This document shows, piece by piece, positions 24,243-36,812 of a stretch of DNA of 64,000 nt. The notes beneath the pieces are model-generated. The model did no database searches. It saw only the letters and a program-made list of their open reading frames with translations, and was not told where the DNA came from. Origin of the DNA: Isoetes taiwanensis (Eukaryota; Streptophyta; Lycopodiopsida; Isoetales; Isoetaceae); contig JAJEKV010000004.1 in assembly GCA_021234155.1 (NCBI GenBank), positions 5,582,109 to 5,646,108 of the forward strand, written 5' to 3'. The position numbers and the translations under genes were made by a program. How positions within the stretch are numbered: the stretch's first letter is position 1; every line of letters begins with the position of its first letter.

Positions 24243-25085
24243 ATGTTGCTTTCGGAGCTGATATAGCAAATCAGAGATTAAGTTGAGGTTGTGGAATTAT
24301 GATACCAATGGTTCTTCTTTCAGTGACAATTGGAGATGGTGGGAGAGAAGTAGTATCTAGAGGCTTTGTGATTACTATATCAAGGGAGAAGTCTCCAGGA
24401 TTGATGAGGTGTAAAAAAGGAGTGCCAAGATGACGACACATGGATGGCCAAGATTTGTTCACAAATTTATAAATATCTTTAGGGGCCTTGTTCTCCTCCT
24501 CTTTGGGCTCTAGAATCTGACATGGAGCAAGGGTAGTGGCAGCCCTGGGAAGATGGTGTCAGAGACCTCTTCCCCCATGCAAGATGTCTTGAAGCTTTTT
24601 TGTATTACCTTCTTAAATAAAGTAGTGCACCCCATTTATTTTCCTACGTCTTTTGCATTGTTCTTTATGATTCTATTTTTCCATTATCTTTTTATTCTCC
24701 AAAATTTCTCCAAATTTCTCGTCATTTTTTTCTTTTTCCTTGGAGCAGCATCAAAACTGGTCCCATCTTTGCCTTTGAGGCCGGATGATGAGGATGTGGG
24801 AAAATCCGTCATCACCTTGGCCTCAAGATCTAATTAAGGATTCAATGTAGGAAATATATTGTGCAATTACATATTCTCCTAATGGCCACTTAGGAATTCT
24901 CATGTCCTAGAGACCTTGATATACCAAGAATATTCTTATTGTACAACTTTTCATCCAAAATCAGTTTGGGTTATAGTGGAATTTAACACGAACACTATAT
25001 CGTGGAATACAGCCTCATTATCTAACATAGTATAGTTCCTATAGTTAGCTTTCATAATACTCAGTACAGATCTAGTTTTTCCAAT

Positions 25086-25375
25086 AAAGCTAACTTATAT
25101 GCTAATATTCCCAGTCTTTTTCCTCGAAAAGGATTACCATAATGTGGAATAAACATTGGCACTTTTATTAACCATATTGTTAAGAAAATTGTTCGTAGAA
25201 CTAAGAAATTATCATTTCTTAGGTCGACATAAAGCTAACTTATATGCTAATATTCCCAGTCTTTTTCCTCGAAAAGGATTACCATAATGTGGAATAAACA
25301 TTGGCACTTTTATTAACCATATTGTTAAGAAAATTGTTCGTAGAACTAAGAAATTATCATTTCTTAGGTCGACAT
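25086..25375. repeat. Perfect 145-bp tandem duplication
   Basis: 25086-25230 and 25231-25375 appear identical base for base, from AAAGCTAACTTATATGC to TTCTTAGGTCGACAT. No change was seen between the copies, so the duplication is very recent or is an assembly artefact. Confidence 0.9.
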
Positions 25376-27290
25376 AATCATCTTCCTCAAGATGACCTCA
25401 ACTGCATAGGTTTGACTCTAACTTGGAGATTCAAACAACTCTACTTCTGGGAAAGTGAGAATTGCCTCTCCAACATGCGACAACTTAAAGTAGAATCCTT
25501 TTTGAGGCACTCATGTACTGTAGTACATATCATAGGATTCTACGCCAATATACATATACTAGATCGCTTTAGATCGTCTACATAGGTAGCTAATCCTTCC
25601 ACTTAGTTAACTTCTCATGGATAAATTTTACTCTCAACACATCTTCCAAAACACACTCTCACAATCCTTCACATAGACCATTTCAATGTTCCCATCATGT
25701 TGCATGCATATTTTAACCACATTAGGTTAATAATATCTACTTCACTAGTACCATCCTAGGGTACTTGGTCAAACCTTACTAGAACCAAGTGCACTGCCTA
25801 GCAGTCTCAAGCAATGTGACTCATGTTCTCACACTTACATAATGGTTCCATATAAGTAAGCTTGTGGCAATCTTAGTATGCAACTATCCTGGCTCTCATA
25901 GCCTGACCCATTGCACACTCAACTCCAAGTAAAAACTTGGCAAACCCATATCTTCCCATACCTAGTATAGGATTTTGTGATGAATTGCACATGAACATAA
26001 GGATCAACCACCAGGACATAACCACTTTTCCACAAGAAAAGACTCTAATGCACCAGTTCCAGACACAGTCACCATGCCCTTTAGTCAATCTTCTCAACAT
26101 GCATTAACAATCCTTCAAATAAGATTATATCACAACTTAGACACAATTCAAGAAACTCTATGCTTATAGAGATTGCTATGGTCATATGTATATTATCCTC
26201 TAGATAATATCCAACACTTCGACTGATGAACTTCCAATCATATTCTCAACCCATGGTCACATAATCTCACCTAGCTACTTGAGATTATTTAGGCAACCTT
26301 TTGACTTTGGCAAATCAAATAGTCCTTCAAGCTCACTCCTAACATCAGTTTTATTAGCAATCCTTCTTCCAAGTCCCAATGCTTGAAGCAGTATTGCCAA
26401 CAACAGCTTTTGACCATGCCAATAACTTCCCATTGAGCTCTAATCCATTTACTTCTTGACCCTAAGTCAGAAATTCCATGAATGGAGTAGTCAAAGATTA
26501 AGAATTTTTTGCAACCCCAAGACACACTTAGGTTGAATTCCAATCTTTCACAATGTGCTCATTACCGATGTCGTAAAACCTTTCCTCCTTCAGAGAAATT
26601 GAGCCATTCAAGCAAATCCTTACTTAGAAAGGACAAATTCTGGACGACTATAGAAAAAATCTATAAGTGCACTACTATAGATGTGCATATTACACCTCCG
26701 AATGTGCGTATCACATCCCCCGGGAAAGAAATGGAGAATAAGCACCTACTTAAATTTCCATAATGAATTCTAATTATCTACACCGATAATTAGTTGTTCC
26801 ACAATCCAATTACGAACACATCATTATGATTTAAAGCAAGATTACCGTATTGCTTAAAATTACACAATACCTTGCCCAGCTTAAATCAACGTTATGAACT
26901 GATATCATGTACATGGTATATTTTCAAGTTGTAAAGCATATTAACATGCTATCTCTTACGTTCTTTTCGGGAAGAACCATGAGTAGTCTCATAACAAGTT
27001 GATCTCTACGACTTATGTCATGATTACATAACCTATTCCATTTCTATGGAACAAAGCATCAACAAAATGGATTTGGATGCACAAGTAACAATTCTGAAGA
27101 TCGGTTGCACCATATTTTTGAAGGACCAACCCCACCTTTTCACCAATATTTATGTAAGTTAAAACTCCAAATATTAGAAATTGTTTTTGTCTAAGGTTAA
27201 CAAGCTAACAAAATCGCACTATGGACTTCCAAGATTTGTATTTCAAAACTCCGGAACAGTATGTAAGGAACACATGTTTGACACCATCAT

Positions 27291-27460
27291 TTAAAGCCCT
27301 CACTTCCTTTCTAAAGATGAACAAAAGTATTAATAATCTGTAATAATTGAAAGCAGGATGACATTTGACACCATAGTTTAAAGCCCTCACTTCCTTCTAA
27401 AAGATGAACAAAAGTATTAATAATTTGTAATAATGGAAAGCAAGATGCCATTCTTCTATA
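27291..27460. repeat. Diverged tandem duplication, about 85 bp
   Basis: TTTAAAGCCCTCACTTCC followed by AGATGAACAAAAGTATTAAT occurs near 27291 and again near 27379, with several substitutions. No coding content. Confidence 0.7.
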
Positions 27461-27583
27461 GAATGGGTGACCTCCGCATTTTTTATTCACCCATTCTATG
27501 CAACCCATAACCACTTTTCAAAGAAATTTAAACTGTAATGGAAAGTAACTCAAATTTGTTTGAACTAAAGTGCTGAAACATTG

Positions 27584-27861
27584 CAGGCCATCCTTGGCCC
27601 AAATCAGACAAAGCAAATTGTGAGAAACTCAGAGTACCGGCTGCTAGAACATGTTTTGCCCATTATAATTTATTTCATTGTTACCCCTTAATGGGCATGC
27701 CCATGCCAAGAGGACGCCCTTTGAAGGCCATCCTTGGCCCAAATCAGACAAAGCAAATTGCGAGAAACTAAGAGTACCAGAACATGTTTTGCCCATTATA
27801 ATTTATTTCATTGTTACCCATTAATGGGCATGCCGCATGCCCATGCCAACAGGACGCCCTT
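27584..27861. repeat. Tandem duplication, about 139 bp
   Basis: Both units start AGGCCATCCTTGGCCCAAAT and end GGACGCCCTTT (junction near 27723). The copies differ by a few substitutions and small indels, including a deletion near GTACCAGAAC and an insertion in the GGGCATGC block. Confidence 0.85.
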
Positions 27862-28247
27862 TCCATTACGAAGACCAAGCACAAGCAAAGAAACAAGCCT
27901 AGAGTTCGGCAATCGATATTTGGGTGACAGAATTTGAATTTGAGTTTGTGGGCGAGTACTTAAACTTGACTGCTTCCACGCCTCTTAACAAGTATTGTCA
28001 GGCAATTATATCGTCCATTCGATGCACTAGAGTACATCATGTTAATATAGTCTCATTGCTTCCCCTTGAAACTTGGACCACAAATTTTATGAATTTACAC
28101 AAGGTAAGTAGCCAGTGGAGCACAAAATCTAAATAAAATTAGTATGGAAGTTTGTGGCTAAAAACACAATGATGCAAATGTGCACCATCCCCATTTACAG
28201 ATGACACTGTCACTTAACATCTGAAGGGAGCAGCGTCTTGACATTAG

Positions 28248-30700
28248 CTACCTCCATGTGGACCCACCCAAACGAATGACATCCTCTGCACTAGTATCCT
28301 TCAAACGGAAACCACTGCCATTTCCCTCTTTGTTGTTCCCACTTGCATCACCATATACATCACGTAGCTTTGACAACGTCAGTGAAGCAGATGCTCTTTC
28401 CCCTGGACTTCTTCTTAAATCAACACTTGCACTCCGTGGACAACTTCGGCTTCGACTTCTGCTTCTGCTTCTACTATGATGATGCCTGGACCTGAGTCTC
28501 TCCTTGTCTCGTGCTCTTTCCCTGTCTCGTTCCCTTTCCCTGTCTCTTCCCTTTTGTCTCTCTCTATCACGATGTCCAACTTCATGATCTTTCCCCTTGT
28601 CTCGCAATTTATCCCTGTCCCTGTCCCTGTGATCCCTCACTTTCTCCCAATCCTTTGATCTCTCACCATCTCGATCTCTGCGATCTGCTTCCCTTTGTCT
28701 ATCACGTTCCCAGTCCCTATCCCGATCGATATCACGCTCCTTTTCATCCCTGCAACTCTTATATCCCCGTCGATCATCAACATCATCATTATCACGGGTT
28801 GGCGGAAGACTTCGACGAACAGGAGAAGAGTCACGAGTTGAAGCCCTGTGGGGGGCACGCTGCCCAAAGGAAACAGAAAGGGCAGCTTTTACAGATGGGG
28901 GCCTACGAGCTGTATCATCTGAACCATGCCTGCCACCAGTTCCTGTAACGCCAGCTGGCTGCGTGGGAAGCTTTAGTTTCTCTAGATTAGCAGTTATCTG
29001 ACGTAAAACAGGAACTGGTATACGAGGAAAAAGTGTGTCGAAATAATACTGTAATTTAAAACAACAAAATAAAACTACTTAGTTAATTGACAAAGTTAAC
29101 TGATAAGCCATCATAAAAAAAATAGCTCCTTGATAGCTAATTTCATATCCTCAAGAAAGAAGGTACCCACATTGTCTGCAAAACGTCATCACTACTACAC
29201 ATTCATAAGACTCCATACTGGAATAGAAATGCATACCTGATCTAGTAAAAGATCCCGTGCATATATTCCCATGGTTGTCAACCTTCCATTGGAACCAGGC
29301 GAGAATTCCTGCCAAAACTTATATTTTTTACTTAAAGGATATGACATTAACATGGAGAACACATCATCGACAGCGTAAAGAAATTGCCTTTCTATAAAAT
29401 AGCTTTGTAAGAAATATATATTACAAAAAATAAGATGCCAGACACAGTTCTGCAAATGTATCTCAGCAGAAAAGAGAAAAGATATTGAAGTAGACTGCTT
29501 TCAAAGTAGCCTACAAAAATGAAAATACCTCGTCGTCTTTTACATAAGGTTCAAACCAACTCCATAGCATCTTTGGATCCCCAACATATCGCAAGTACAA
29601 AAAGCCTATCTGAAAACCAATGAACACCCATAAAACAAAAAGGTCAGGTGTAGAAATTGGTTGAAAAATAAGCAGTGACATTTTCATTCGTACAGATAGC
29701 ATCATGATTAATAATTCATCCTTTCTTTGAACTGTGCATTGTCACAAACTATTTTTAGAAAAGACAATTACTGTGTCTAATGGCTATTATTTGAACTGAA
29801 CAATGTAAATGGAACCCCTCAACAATACCCCATCTGTTAATTGGAGCTTTTGCGTATATATGTACCCAAAAAGAAAAAAAAAAGATGATTAAGATGAAAG
29901 TGGTATGGCACACGATTCAAGAGAAACATAGGTAAAAAGAGCAAGTTATGTAAGCTTAACACCTGGGAAGTACTGTTCCTGGCAAGGCTTCCATAACAAA
30001 ACAAACCAAATACTGTGAGCAGTTGTAACGCCGAAACGAGGGTTAATGTGGATGATACATACTGAGAAACTCTCCAAGGATCTCAAAATTGTGTTGCAAG
30101 CACATACCCTATATTTCTGCCAAGAAGTAAAACATTGTCTGCAAATGTCAGACACAAATTTGCCCCACACTCAAAATCCAACAGTATCAGGCACCAGTCT
30201 TTGCCTGGTTTGAGCCCCTCTTGTACTTCTCGATGTGTAGAAATTCATACTTCAAATTTATTGCTAACAGGACATTTTAAAAGAACCTGGAAAAAGATGT
30301 CATAGAACTGCATGCAGAAAAAATAAATACTGCTTTTCCAAATTTATTACGGTGATTTAGCATACATTCTACATTCGCCAAAACTCATGAGTCATAGCAT
30401 AGCAGACCTTACCGCACGGATATAAGGAGAATCGGAATGAGTGAGAAGTCCGTGCATCTGCTTAGATGTAAGCTTCATAGTGAAGAACTTGTATAAGAGG
30501 CAGAATGCTGTGGAGGGACCCCGACAATTGCCGGTCATCCAAGGCTCCACATGATCAACCTGATTATATATCTCGTCGATAACCTCGTGATAGGTCTTCA
30601 ACCTGTACAACTCCTTGAAATAATCTGAAGACAGTATGTTCATACATAGAACTTTCTCCAAAAGCGCATCGATGGATTTGCCACATGTCTGGACCTCCAT
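28248..30700 (-). CDS. PRP38: PRP38-family pre-mRNA splicing factor, four exons
   Basis: Exons on the minus strand are 30413-30700, 29529-29609, 29237-29308 and 28248-29048, giving 413 residues. All three introns (803, 220 and 188 bp) have GT-AG ends, and the joined frame is open to the TAG at 28248. Residues 1 to about 180 carry the PRP38 domain: MEVQTCGKSIDALLEKVLCM, YHEVIDEIYNQVDHVEPWM, then GFLYLRYVGDPKMLW in exon 2, EFSPGSNGRLTTMG in exon 3, and YYFDTLFPRIPVPV opening exon 4. PRP38 proteins join the tri-snRNP and are needed for spliceosome activation in the nucleus. The C-terminal half is a charged RD/RE tract followed by an RS run, as in the plant Arg/Ser-rich PRP38 paralogue, which in Arabidopsis is about 390 residues. 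I see no disruption, and this is the only clearly intact host gene in the window. Confidence 0.95.
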
Positions 30701-30737
30701 CTCTAGTTAGGGCTATATCATATGAAAAGAGGAGGGA

Positions 30738-30792
30738 GGCGCTGCTCCAGCGCCTTGAGTCGGGGCCGGCTCCTAGTAATTGGAGCGGCCCC
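30738..30792 (-). promoter_or_regulatory. Two GC-rich hairpins upstream of PRP38 start
   Basis: GGCGCTG and CAGCGCC pair perfectly around a three-base loop at 30738-30754. At 30762-30792, GGGGCC plus GCTCC pair with GGAGC plus GGCCCC around an eight-base loop, with one bulged G. They lie 38-92 bp before the ATG, so they are probably in the 5' leader or core promoter. Any role in translation or transcription is inference. Confidence 0.5.
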
Positions 30793-32071
30793 CTAACCTA
30801 AACATGTCGATTTTTATTCGACGAATATTCTTGAGCAGCCTAATCGCCTGAAATTAGCTGCCGTCACACATTTGTCTATCTATTGTTTAAATTTGGTTTT
30901 CCGGTTTGGTAGAAATTTTTTTAGAATTTTTGGTTTTTCCGGTTTGGTAGAAATTTTTTTAGAATTTTTGGCAAGCTTTTTCCTAAGGTTTTGAAGGTTT
31001 TTAGTTACCGAAAAAACTTTCCGACCTTCCAAGAAAAAACAAAAAAAAGAAAAAATCTTTTAAAATCTGTTCAACAGACTTTTACCATCCATCGACTTTT
31101 GTAAATACCACTTCTGGCCAGTACGTAGCCTTGAGCCAAAACAGGTATAAATTTGACTTAAGCCTTAAAAATGGTTGATATTTATCAAAAGAAATTACCA
31201 AATTCTCTTTACAAATAACAATTTCCTCTTGTCAATCCAATGATATTCTTGTTCAATACATCATATTTCAGAATTCAGAGTTGACTAAAAAATGACATAA
31301 GATTGAAAATGAAGTTTAGAATTTCCCTTGTCTTTCAAATCAACACCATATAGCTCCGCAGCCTTGTCAACAATGTGACTTCAAAGTCATCACGTCTTGT
31401 AGCTTCTCCAACTTGAATGAATGGGAAACATTACATAGGAGCAAGAAATCCCGTTACCTGCAATGAAACCAGATGCACGTTAGCCTTGGAAAGGGTAACC
31501 ACATGAGGCATCACGGGTAAGCTACAGATCTCTTAGGCTCTTCGCCCTTCACCTTGCATGTTTCAAAAATCAAAATAGAAGATAGTTCCTGCACTATAAT
31601 ATCCAAGCATCAGCAGGTGCAAACCCTGTCTACTGCCCTTATTACCATTTTATTATTTGTAACTCCAGGATGTAACTGTGGATCCGTATTGTCATCCTAC
31701 TCATATACAACAATATGTTTAAATCATGTACTATGTAAGTTCCAACGTAAGTCTTGCATTTAAGCAAAAGCCACTAGACTATGACAGAGCTATTGAATTC
31801 AAAGTTCAAATTAACATCTGCTTAACCCCTTGAAGCCTTGTTGTCCTATTTTATTCTGCATTTTTACATTATGCCAACTGCAATATATCTTTCCTTTTAG
31901 CACAAAAAGATATGAGACATGTATTTGTTTTCTTGGTTCATGTACATGAGACATGATACTTCATAAAGTTTGCACTCACAAGCTATGAAAAGATTATAAC
32001 AACATATACATTGAGGGACCACTTTGCCCAGATTGCATCAACAAAATAGTTTTTAAGGCAACCAAAAAAGC
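30793..32071. other. Intergenic stretch, no gene seen
   Basis: AT-rich. A 38-bp tandem duplication (TTTCCGGTTTGGTAGAAATT) lies near 30898 and 30937. No coding signal on either strand. The outer end of the large transposon probably falls within the right part, but no terminal inverted repeat was found by eye. Confidence 0.35.
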
Positions 32072-35000
32072 TCAAGGGTCAACCACCCCTTCAGCTGACT
32101 TATCGATCTCACCTTCTTCACTGTGTTGTGCCCCTCCCTGCGTCGTCTGTTTTAGGAACTCCATCTTGGCCAGGAATTCTTCGGGACTTAGCGTAGCATC
32201 TATCCCCTCCTCTACTACCTTAAGAGGAGACTTCTCAACCTCAACCTCCTTATCTTGCTCTGGTGGTACTGGGTCTACGGGTTGAGCTTCTTGTGTTTCC
32301 ATCACAACGGAAGGTTCTTGATCCTTGAGGACTAGCTGCGTAAACTTCGAGCTACCCTCGACCACATCTTGGGTGCACACTAGTGTAGTGCCCCCCAAAG
32401 CATTAATGTTGTCCTTCTTCTTTCTAAAGAAAGACATGCCCTTTGCTCCAAAATCTGCAACCCTTTTCAAATGGTCTGTGACAGAATCCTTAGACCTTTG
32501 GAGAGTGGATTGCAACTCGTGCACTGTTTGTGCAGGAAATGGACAAGGAGGTGGAGGAGTACTCGCTACTTTCGATGCCTTGGAGCCACCTACTTTCTTT
32601 TTTCCCTCTGCTATCTTTTGCAATGCACGGGCTTGCGACCTCTTCTCGTCAAGCATTACTTCAAGTTGATCAAAAATTTGAACAAGCTTAAGCTGCATAG
32701 TTTCGTCAATCTCAAATGCAGAAGCTTTATACCCTTCGCACAATGCTGCACGGCTAAACGATCCTCCAGAAAAGAAATCCAGCACACTGCAACCCTCCAT
32801 CATAAATTTGCGCACTAGGTATGTGCATGTCCTGGAATCCAATTGATTCGGCAATAGAGCACACGTGCCTCCTGCTGCACCCTTATCACCCCAAGGCCGA
32901 TACAACCAATATGCTGAAGGAAAGTAGACAAGCGTTATGATTGGTATTGAAAAAAAATGGACGACTGCTCAATTTTGAACCATGTTACCTGCTACGCATC
33001 CATGATCGGGCAAGTTCTTCTCTATGTCCTCAAGTTCTTTCAAGTGTTGCAGAAACATTGAATACTCTTGAGGATGGTCTGCGTCCACGAAGCATAGATT
33101 CAGGTCATGCAGAGCAGGGGTAGCCGCTTGGTCTCTGGCCACATACATTACTAGCACAAGGCTCTGCAGCTCGCGAACTTTAGAGGAAGGGTTTCTCGTT
33201 TTAGAATCCTGATACGCTCCCACCCATACACGACTACCACCATCTATCGTTTTCATGGTGGACAAGCACTTACTCAAACGATCTGGACTGATAAACACTG
33301 TGATCCAATATAGTTGCTGGTCCGTTAGTACACTGATCTGATCCAAGAACTTTTGGTATTCTTCCATGCTCCATTTTCTGAGATTCCTGAAATCACATCC
33401 GATAAAACGAGCAGATGTATTCACAGCATCAACAGACATCCCCAAAGGACTAACACGGTAGCACTTGAATGCTTTACATCCCTCTTGCCCCGGTCCATGC
33501 AGATACTCATTAACCTTTGCGATAAGAGCCTGGGGAAGGTTAAGCTTTTCTGCCTCCCTGCGGCTATCCACCCAATCACTGACGATGTTTGCGAACATGA
33601 GCATCAAATTCTCCGTGAATATTGGATGAATTTTTCTCACATTAGCCATGTTCTGTACTTTGAGCTTCTTTGCTTCCTTCAGATATTTGATAAGTGCACG
33701 CTCAACGGTGCCAATCTTCTTCAGTTCCCCTGTGCGGATTTTCATGACACGCCTGCCAGTATAATCTTTGGTGGTCTTGATAAAAGGTGGTGCCTGCCAT
33801 AATCTCATTCAACAGCCTTTGCAAATCCATTGGATGCATGGACTTTAAAGGTCGGCATTTGTTATTCGTGAACATCCTCGGCCGGTCCTTAACCACTATC
33901 GTTTCACCCTTCTCATCTTTGAGTTGGTCTTCATAGAATAGCTGAGCCATTTGGAGGCACATATTCCAAGTCTCGTCATCCAAGTACACAAAGTAATCAT
34001 AGTCTCGCATGGCGGCTTTCTTCAAAGTGCTTCACTATGGCGAGCCAATCCTGCACAACATAGCAAACTTAGCATATCTGAAGTATATGGCATATCTGAA
34101 GTATATGGTCTTCAAATTGGGCGTCCGCCCAATTTGAGACTCGAGAGGCTGCAGGCAAACATGTTGAATGCATACAGGGGCAACCCAAATTGGGCGCCCA
34201 TCCAATTTAACAGTATAGTATAATGTTACATGCCAATGTAAGGGGGGAAATCGGGTGTGTGCCCAATTTGATAGTCAAGAGGCTTCAGGCAAACATGCTA
34301 AATGCATACTTGGGGGGACCCAAATTGGGCGCCCACCCAATTTGACAGTCAAAGTAGAATGCTACATGCCGAGGTTTGGGGGAAATGTCTGGGTGTCAAA
34401 TCGGGTGGGCGCCCGATTTGAGAGCAATGGGGGATCTCAAGAAAGCATATTGCATGAATGAATTGAAGCCAGACTTACTGAATATGCGCCACCTTGGGAT
34501 AGTCCACGCTTTCCTTTCTTCGCCTTGCCATAAAACTCCCATTGATTTCTTAGCTGCTGGATTTGCTCAAAGTAAACATCCATATGAATGGTATTCTTTG
34601 TGATGTCATTGCTTTCCTGGCTCACCTTTACATACTCTGTTGGAGTCAGATTCCCCGCCAGCAACCAACATTTTCTTTTAGAATAGAAAAAGAAAATAAG
34701 GTCTTTCAAATGTCCCCTTTCTATTGGCCATTCCATGGCCTCGTTAACAAGAATTTGGGCAACTGCAGTAGTGTGATTCCCATTTACTATCCAAAAGTTT
34801 GCATTGTCCAAATCGCTGGCCTTTCTCCACTTTATTGCACGTCCTGTGTTTGGGTCATAAGGAACAACATCCGCACAAGGTGGATGCATTTGGACATTAA
34901 TGAACGAATCATACAGTTTGTCAATATGTTCTGCACTAATGACCATGCAGGTCATGTTTGCAGGGGCTTGATGCATTTTAAATATGTCCACCTCAATTTC

Positions 35001-36105
35001 AAATTCAACTCCAAGAGGGCAGATCCTTTCCCCGTATTTTATGTTGATCATTGCGCTCTGTGACAAACTCACGTCTGCCCTCCTGGGTCAAGTCCCCCCC
35101 ATAGGTTGAGCACTTCACAATTTGCAAGTCATCTTCCTCTGAGCCTGTCTCAGTCTCACTCTCCCCTTCCGATTCACCTGAAGTCTCGGGTGGAGTCGTT
35201 TCTCTTCTTCTCTTGGAGGAGGAACCTATTGCCTCGTGTCTACTTCGTTTTTTCACATGCTTTTCTGGTAGGGACTGTTCAGATATCTCCTCTGATCCAA
35301 TACTTATGTCCGGTCTACGTGGTCTTCTATGCATACCTCCAAGAATCAGTTTTGGCGTTTCAGTGCTTTGCTTGGTGGGTGTTTCCGATCTTTTCTTCTT
35401 TGGAATACTGATTTTGTCTGACGCCTCGGTAATGGCCTTCTCTGTGCCTTTGGCCCCATCACCCTTCCTAATAACTCCATAATGTGACTTCAACCAAAGG
35501 GTGTCATACACCTTTGGTCGGTTCTTACCATGATATTCTCTGTACAGGGCTTTGATCAATTTTGTTTGTGATCAAGTATCCATTGCCTAACTGTATTAAA
35601 TCCATCTATAATATATCCCGTTTGGTCAATCCAGATCTCTCAAGGCTTTTGTAAGAAGCCAACACCCAGCCCTTGGCTTGACACGAATGTGGAGCCTCAG
35701 TGATGCTTGTAGTCATTAGCTGAGGATTGTAAGTGTCAAAAGGCAACATGTATCCAACAAATGACTTATCCAACACGTCTTCCACAATAAGATCTACCTC
35801 GCTATCAACTTCAGTACACACAGTCATATCAATTGCTATACCAGCATTCTGTGTCCTCCTAGTCCCCGGCTCAGCAAAGTACAAGCACAGATCCTTAAGA
35901 TGATTTGTGCTAGAGCCAGGGTGCACTAGGCCAACCTCGATTCACCATGTGAACTTATCGGCAACGGGAGTTATTTGATCGGGGACCACCTCAATACCAT
36001 CAAACTGAACACTTGACTTTGTTTCCTTTGCTGCAGCAAATGCCTGTGCCATCGGAGGGCCAGTCCCAACTACACTGGCAATTTGTTTAGTCCTAGCAAT
36101 AGGTG
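32072..36105 (-). pseudogene. ParB-like and methyltransferase-like fusion protein
   Basis: Order on the minus strand: 36105-35606 (AIDMTVCTEVDSEVD), a linker that turns into a Ser/Glu/Arg-rich disordered stretch (35559-35005), then a ParB/sulfiredoxin-like segment (35072-34437) with WIVNGNHTTAVAQILVNEA in place of the ParB GxHRxxA box. An intron (34051-34478, CA|GTAAGT to TGTGCAG) follows, then DYDYFVYLDDETW, a long region to 32989, and a 75-bp intron (32914-32988). The last exon starts AYWLYRPWGDKGAAGG and has GCSVLDFFSGGSFSRAAL...AFEID, resembling motif I (D.F.G.G) of amino-methyltransferases in a late position as in beta-class enzymes. No DPPY was seen, so activity is doubtful. The C-terminus is low-complexity and acidic. 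Disruptions: TGA at 35942-35944 and frame breaks near 35600, 35070, 34020 and 33800. Confidence 0.6.
34114..34419. repeat. Palindrome array 1, inside a confirmed intron
   Basis: Five copies of the palindromic core start at 34114, 34187, 34248, 34322 and 34398 (spacings 73, 61, 74, 76). The typical core has arms AAATTGGGCG and CGCCCAATTT separated by two bases. The spacers share GGCAAACATG and AATGCATAC. The copy at 34398 has AAATCGGG matched by CCCGATTT, a paired change. The array lies wholly in the 34051-34478 intron; its nearest core is 63 nt before the 3' splice site. Confidence 0.9.
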
Positions 36106-36187
36106 CTGCATAACATCAAGCAAGAATCCCATTAGTATGAAAAAACAATAGCCTAGAATAAGTAACAAAACATGCAAGGGGAGGGTC

Positions 36188-36812
36188 AAATTGGGCGCCC
36201 GCCCAATTTGCACCCCCCGTGTGATGTGTGAAAGCACAGAAACAAGCAAGGGGGTGCCAAATTGGGCCACCGCCCAATTTGCACCCCCAGGTGATGTCTG
36301 AGCAGCTATGGACATGCAAGGGGAGGGTCAAATAGGGCGTCCGCCCAATTTGCACCCCTTTTGTGATATGTAGAAGCCCAGAAACAAGCAAGAGGGTGCC
36401 AAATTGGGCACCTGCCCAATTTGCACCCCTAGGTGATGTCTGAGCAGCCATGGACATGCAAGGGGAGGGCCCAAATTGGGCGCCCGCCCAATTTGCACCA
36501 CATTGTGATATGTAGAAGCACAAAAACAAGCAAGGGGATGCCAAATTGGGCGCCCGCCCAATTTGCAACCCCAGATGATGTTTGAGCAGCCATGGACATG
36601 CAAGGGGAGGGTCAAATTGGGCGCCCGCCCAATTTGCACCCCCCTTGTGATGTGTAGAAGCACAGAAACAAGCAAGGGGGTGCAAAATTGGGCAGCCATG
36701 GACATGCAAGGAGAGGGTCAAATTGGGCGCCCGCCCAATTTGCACCCCTCTTGTGATGTGTAGAAGCACAGAAACAAGCAAGGGGATGCCAAATTGTGTA
36801 GAAGCATAGAAA
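36188..36812. repeat. Palindrome array 2, 71-bp units in pairs
   Basis: Cores start at 36188, 36259, 36330, 36401, 36473, 36543, 36614, 36685, 36720 and 36791. Spacing is 70-72 bp, except for one 35-bp step where a unit was partly deleted. Two spacer types alternate (GCCATGGACATGCAAGGGG and AGCACAGAAACAAGCAAGG), so the true period is a dimer of about 142 bp. The array ends about 82 nt before the acceptor TTATGCAG of the 36105 exon of the minus-strand gene. Confidence 0.92.

Larger units (their letters stand above)
24243..27583. other. Unassigned AT-rich stretch, likely retroelement debris
   Basis: The first part presumably belongs to the element whose LTR ends at 24228, but no domain is readable. 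No convincing gene was found on either strand. It contains the two tandem duplications listed separately at 25086 and 27291. Confidence 0.3.

Noticed and set aside
28258-28948. Plus-strand frames over the PRP38 tail
   Set aside because: They are antisense shadows of the Arg/Ser-rich exon; the minus strand has the conserved domain and splice sites.
36188-36812. CRISPR-like repeats with spacers
   Set aside because: The spacers are themselves repeated and the DNA is plant nuclear. This is a minisatellite with a palindromic core.
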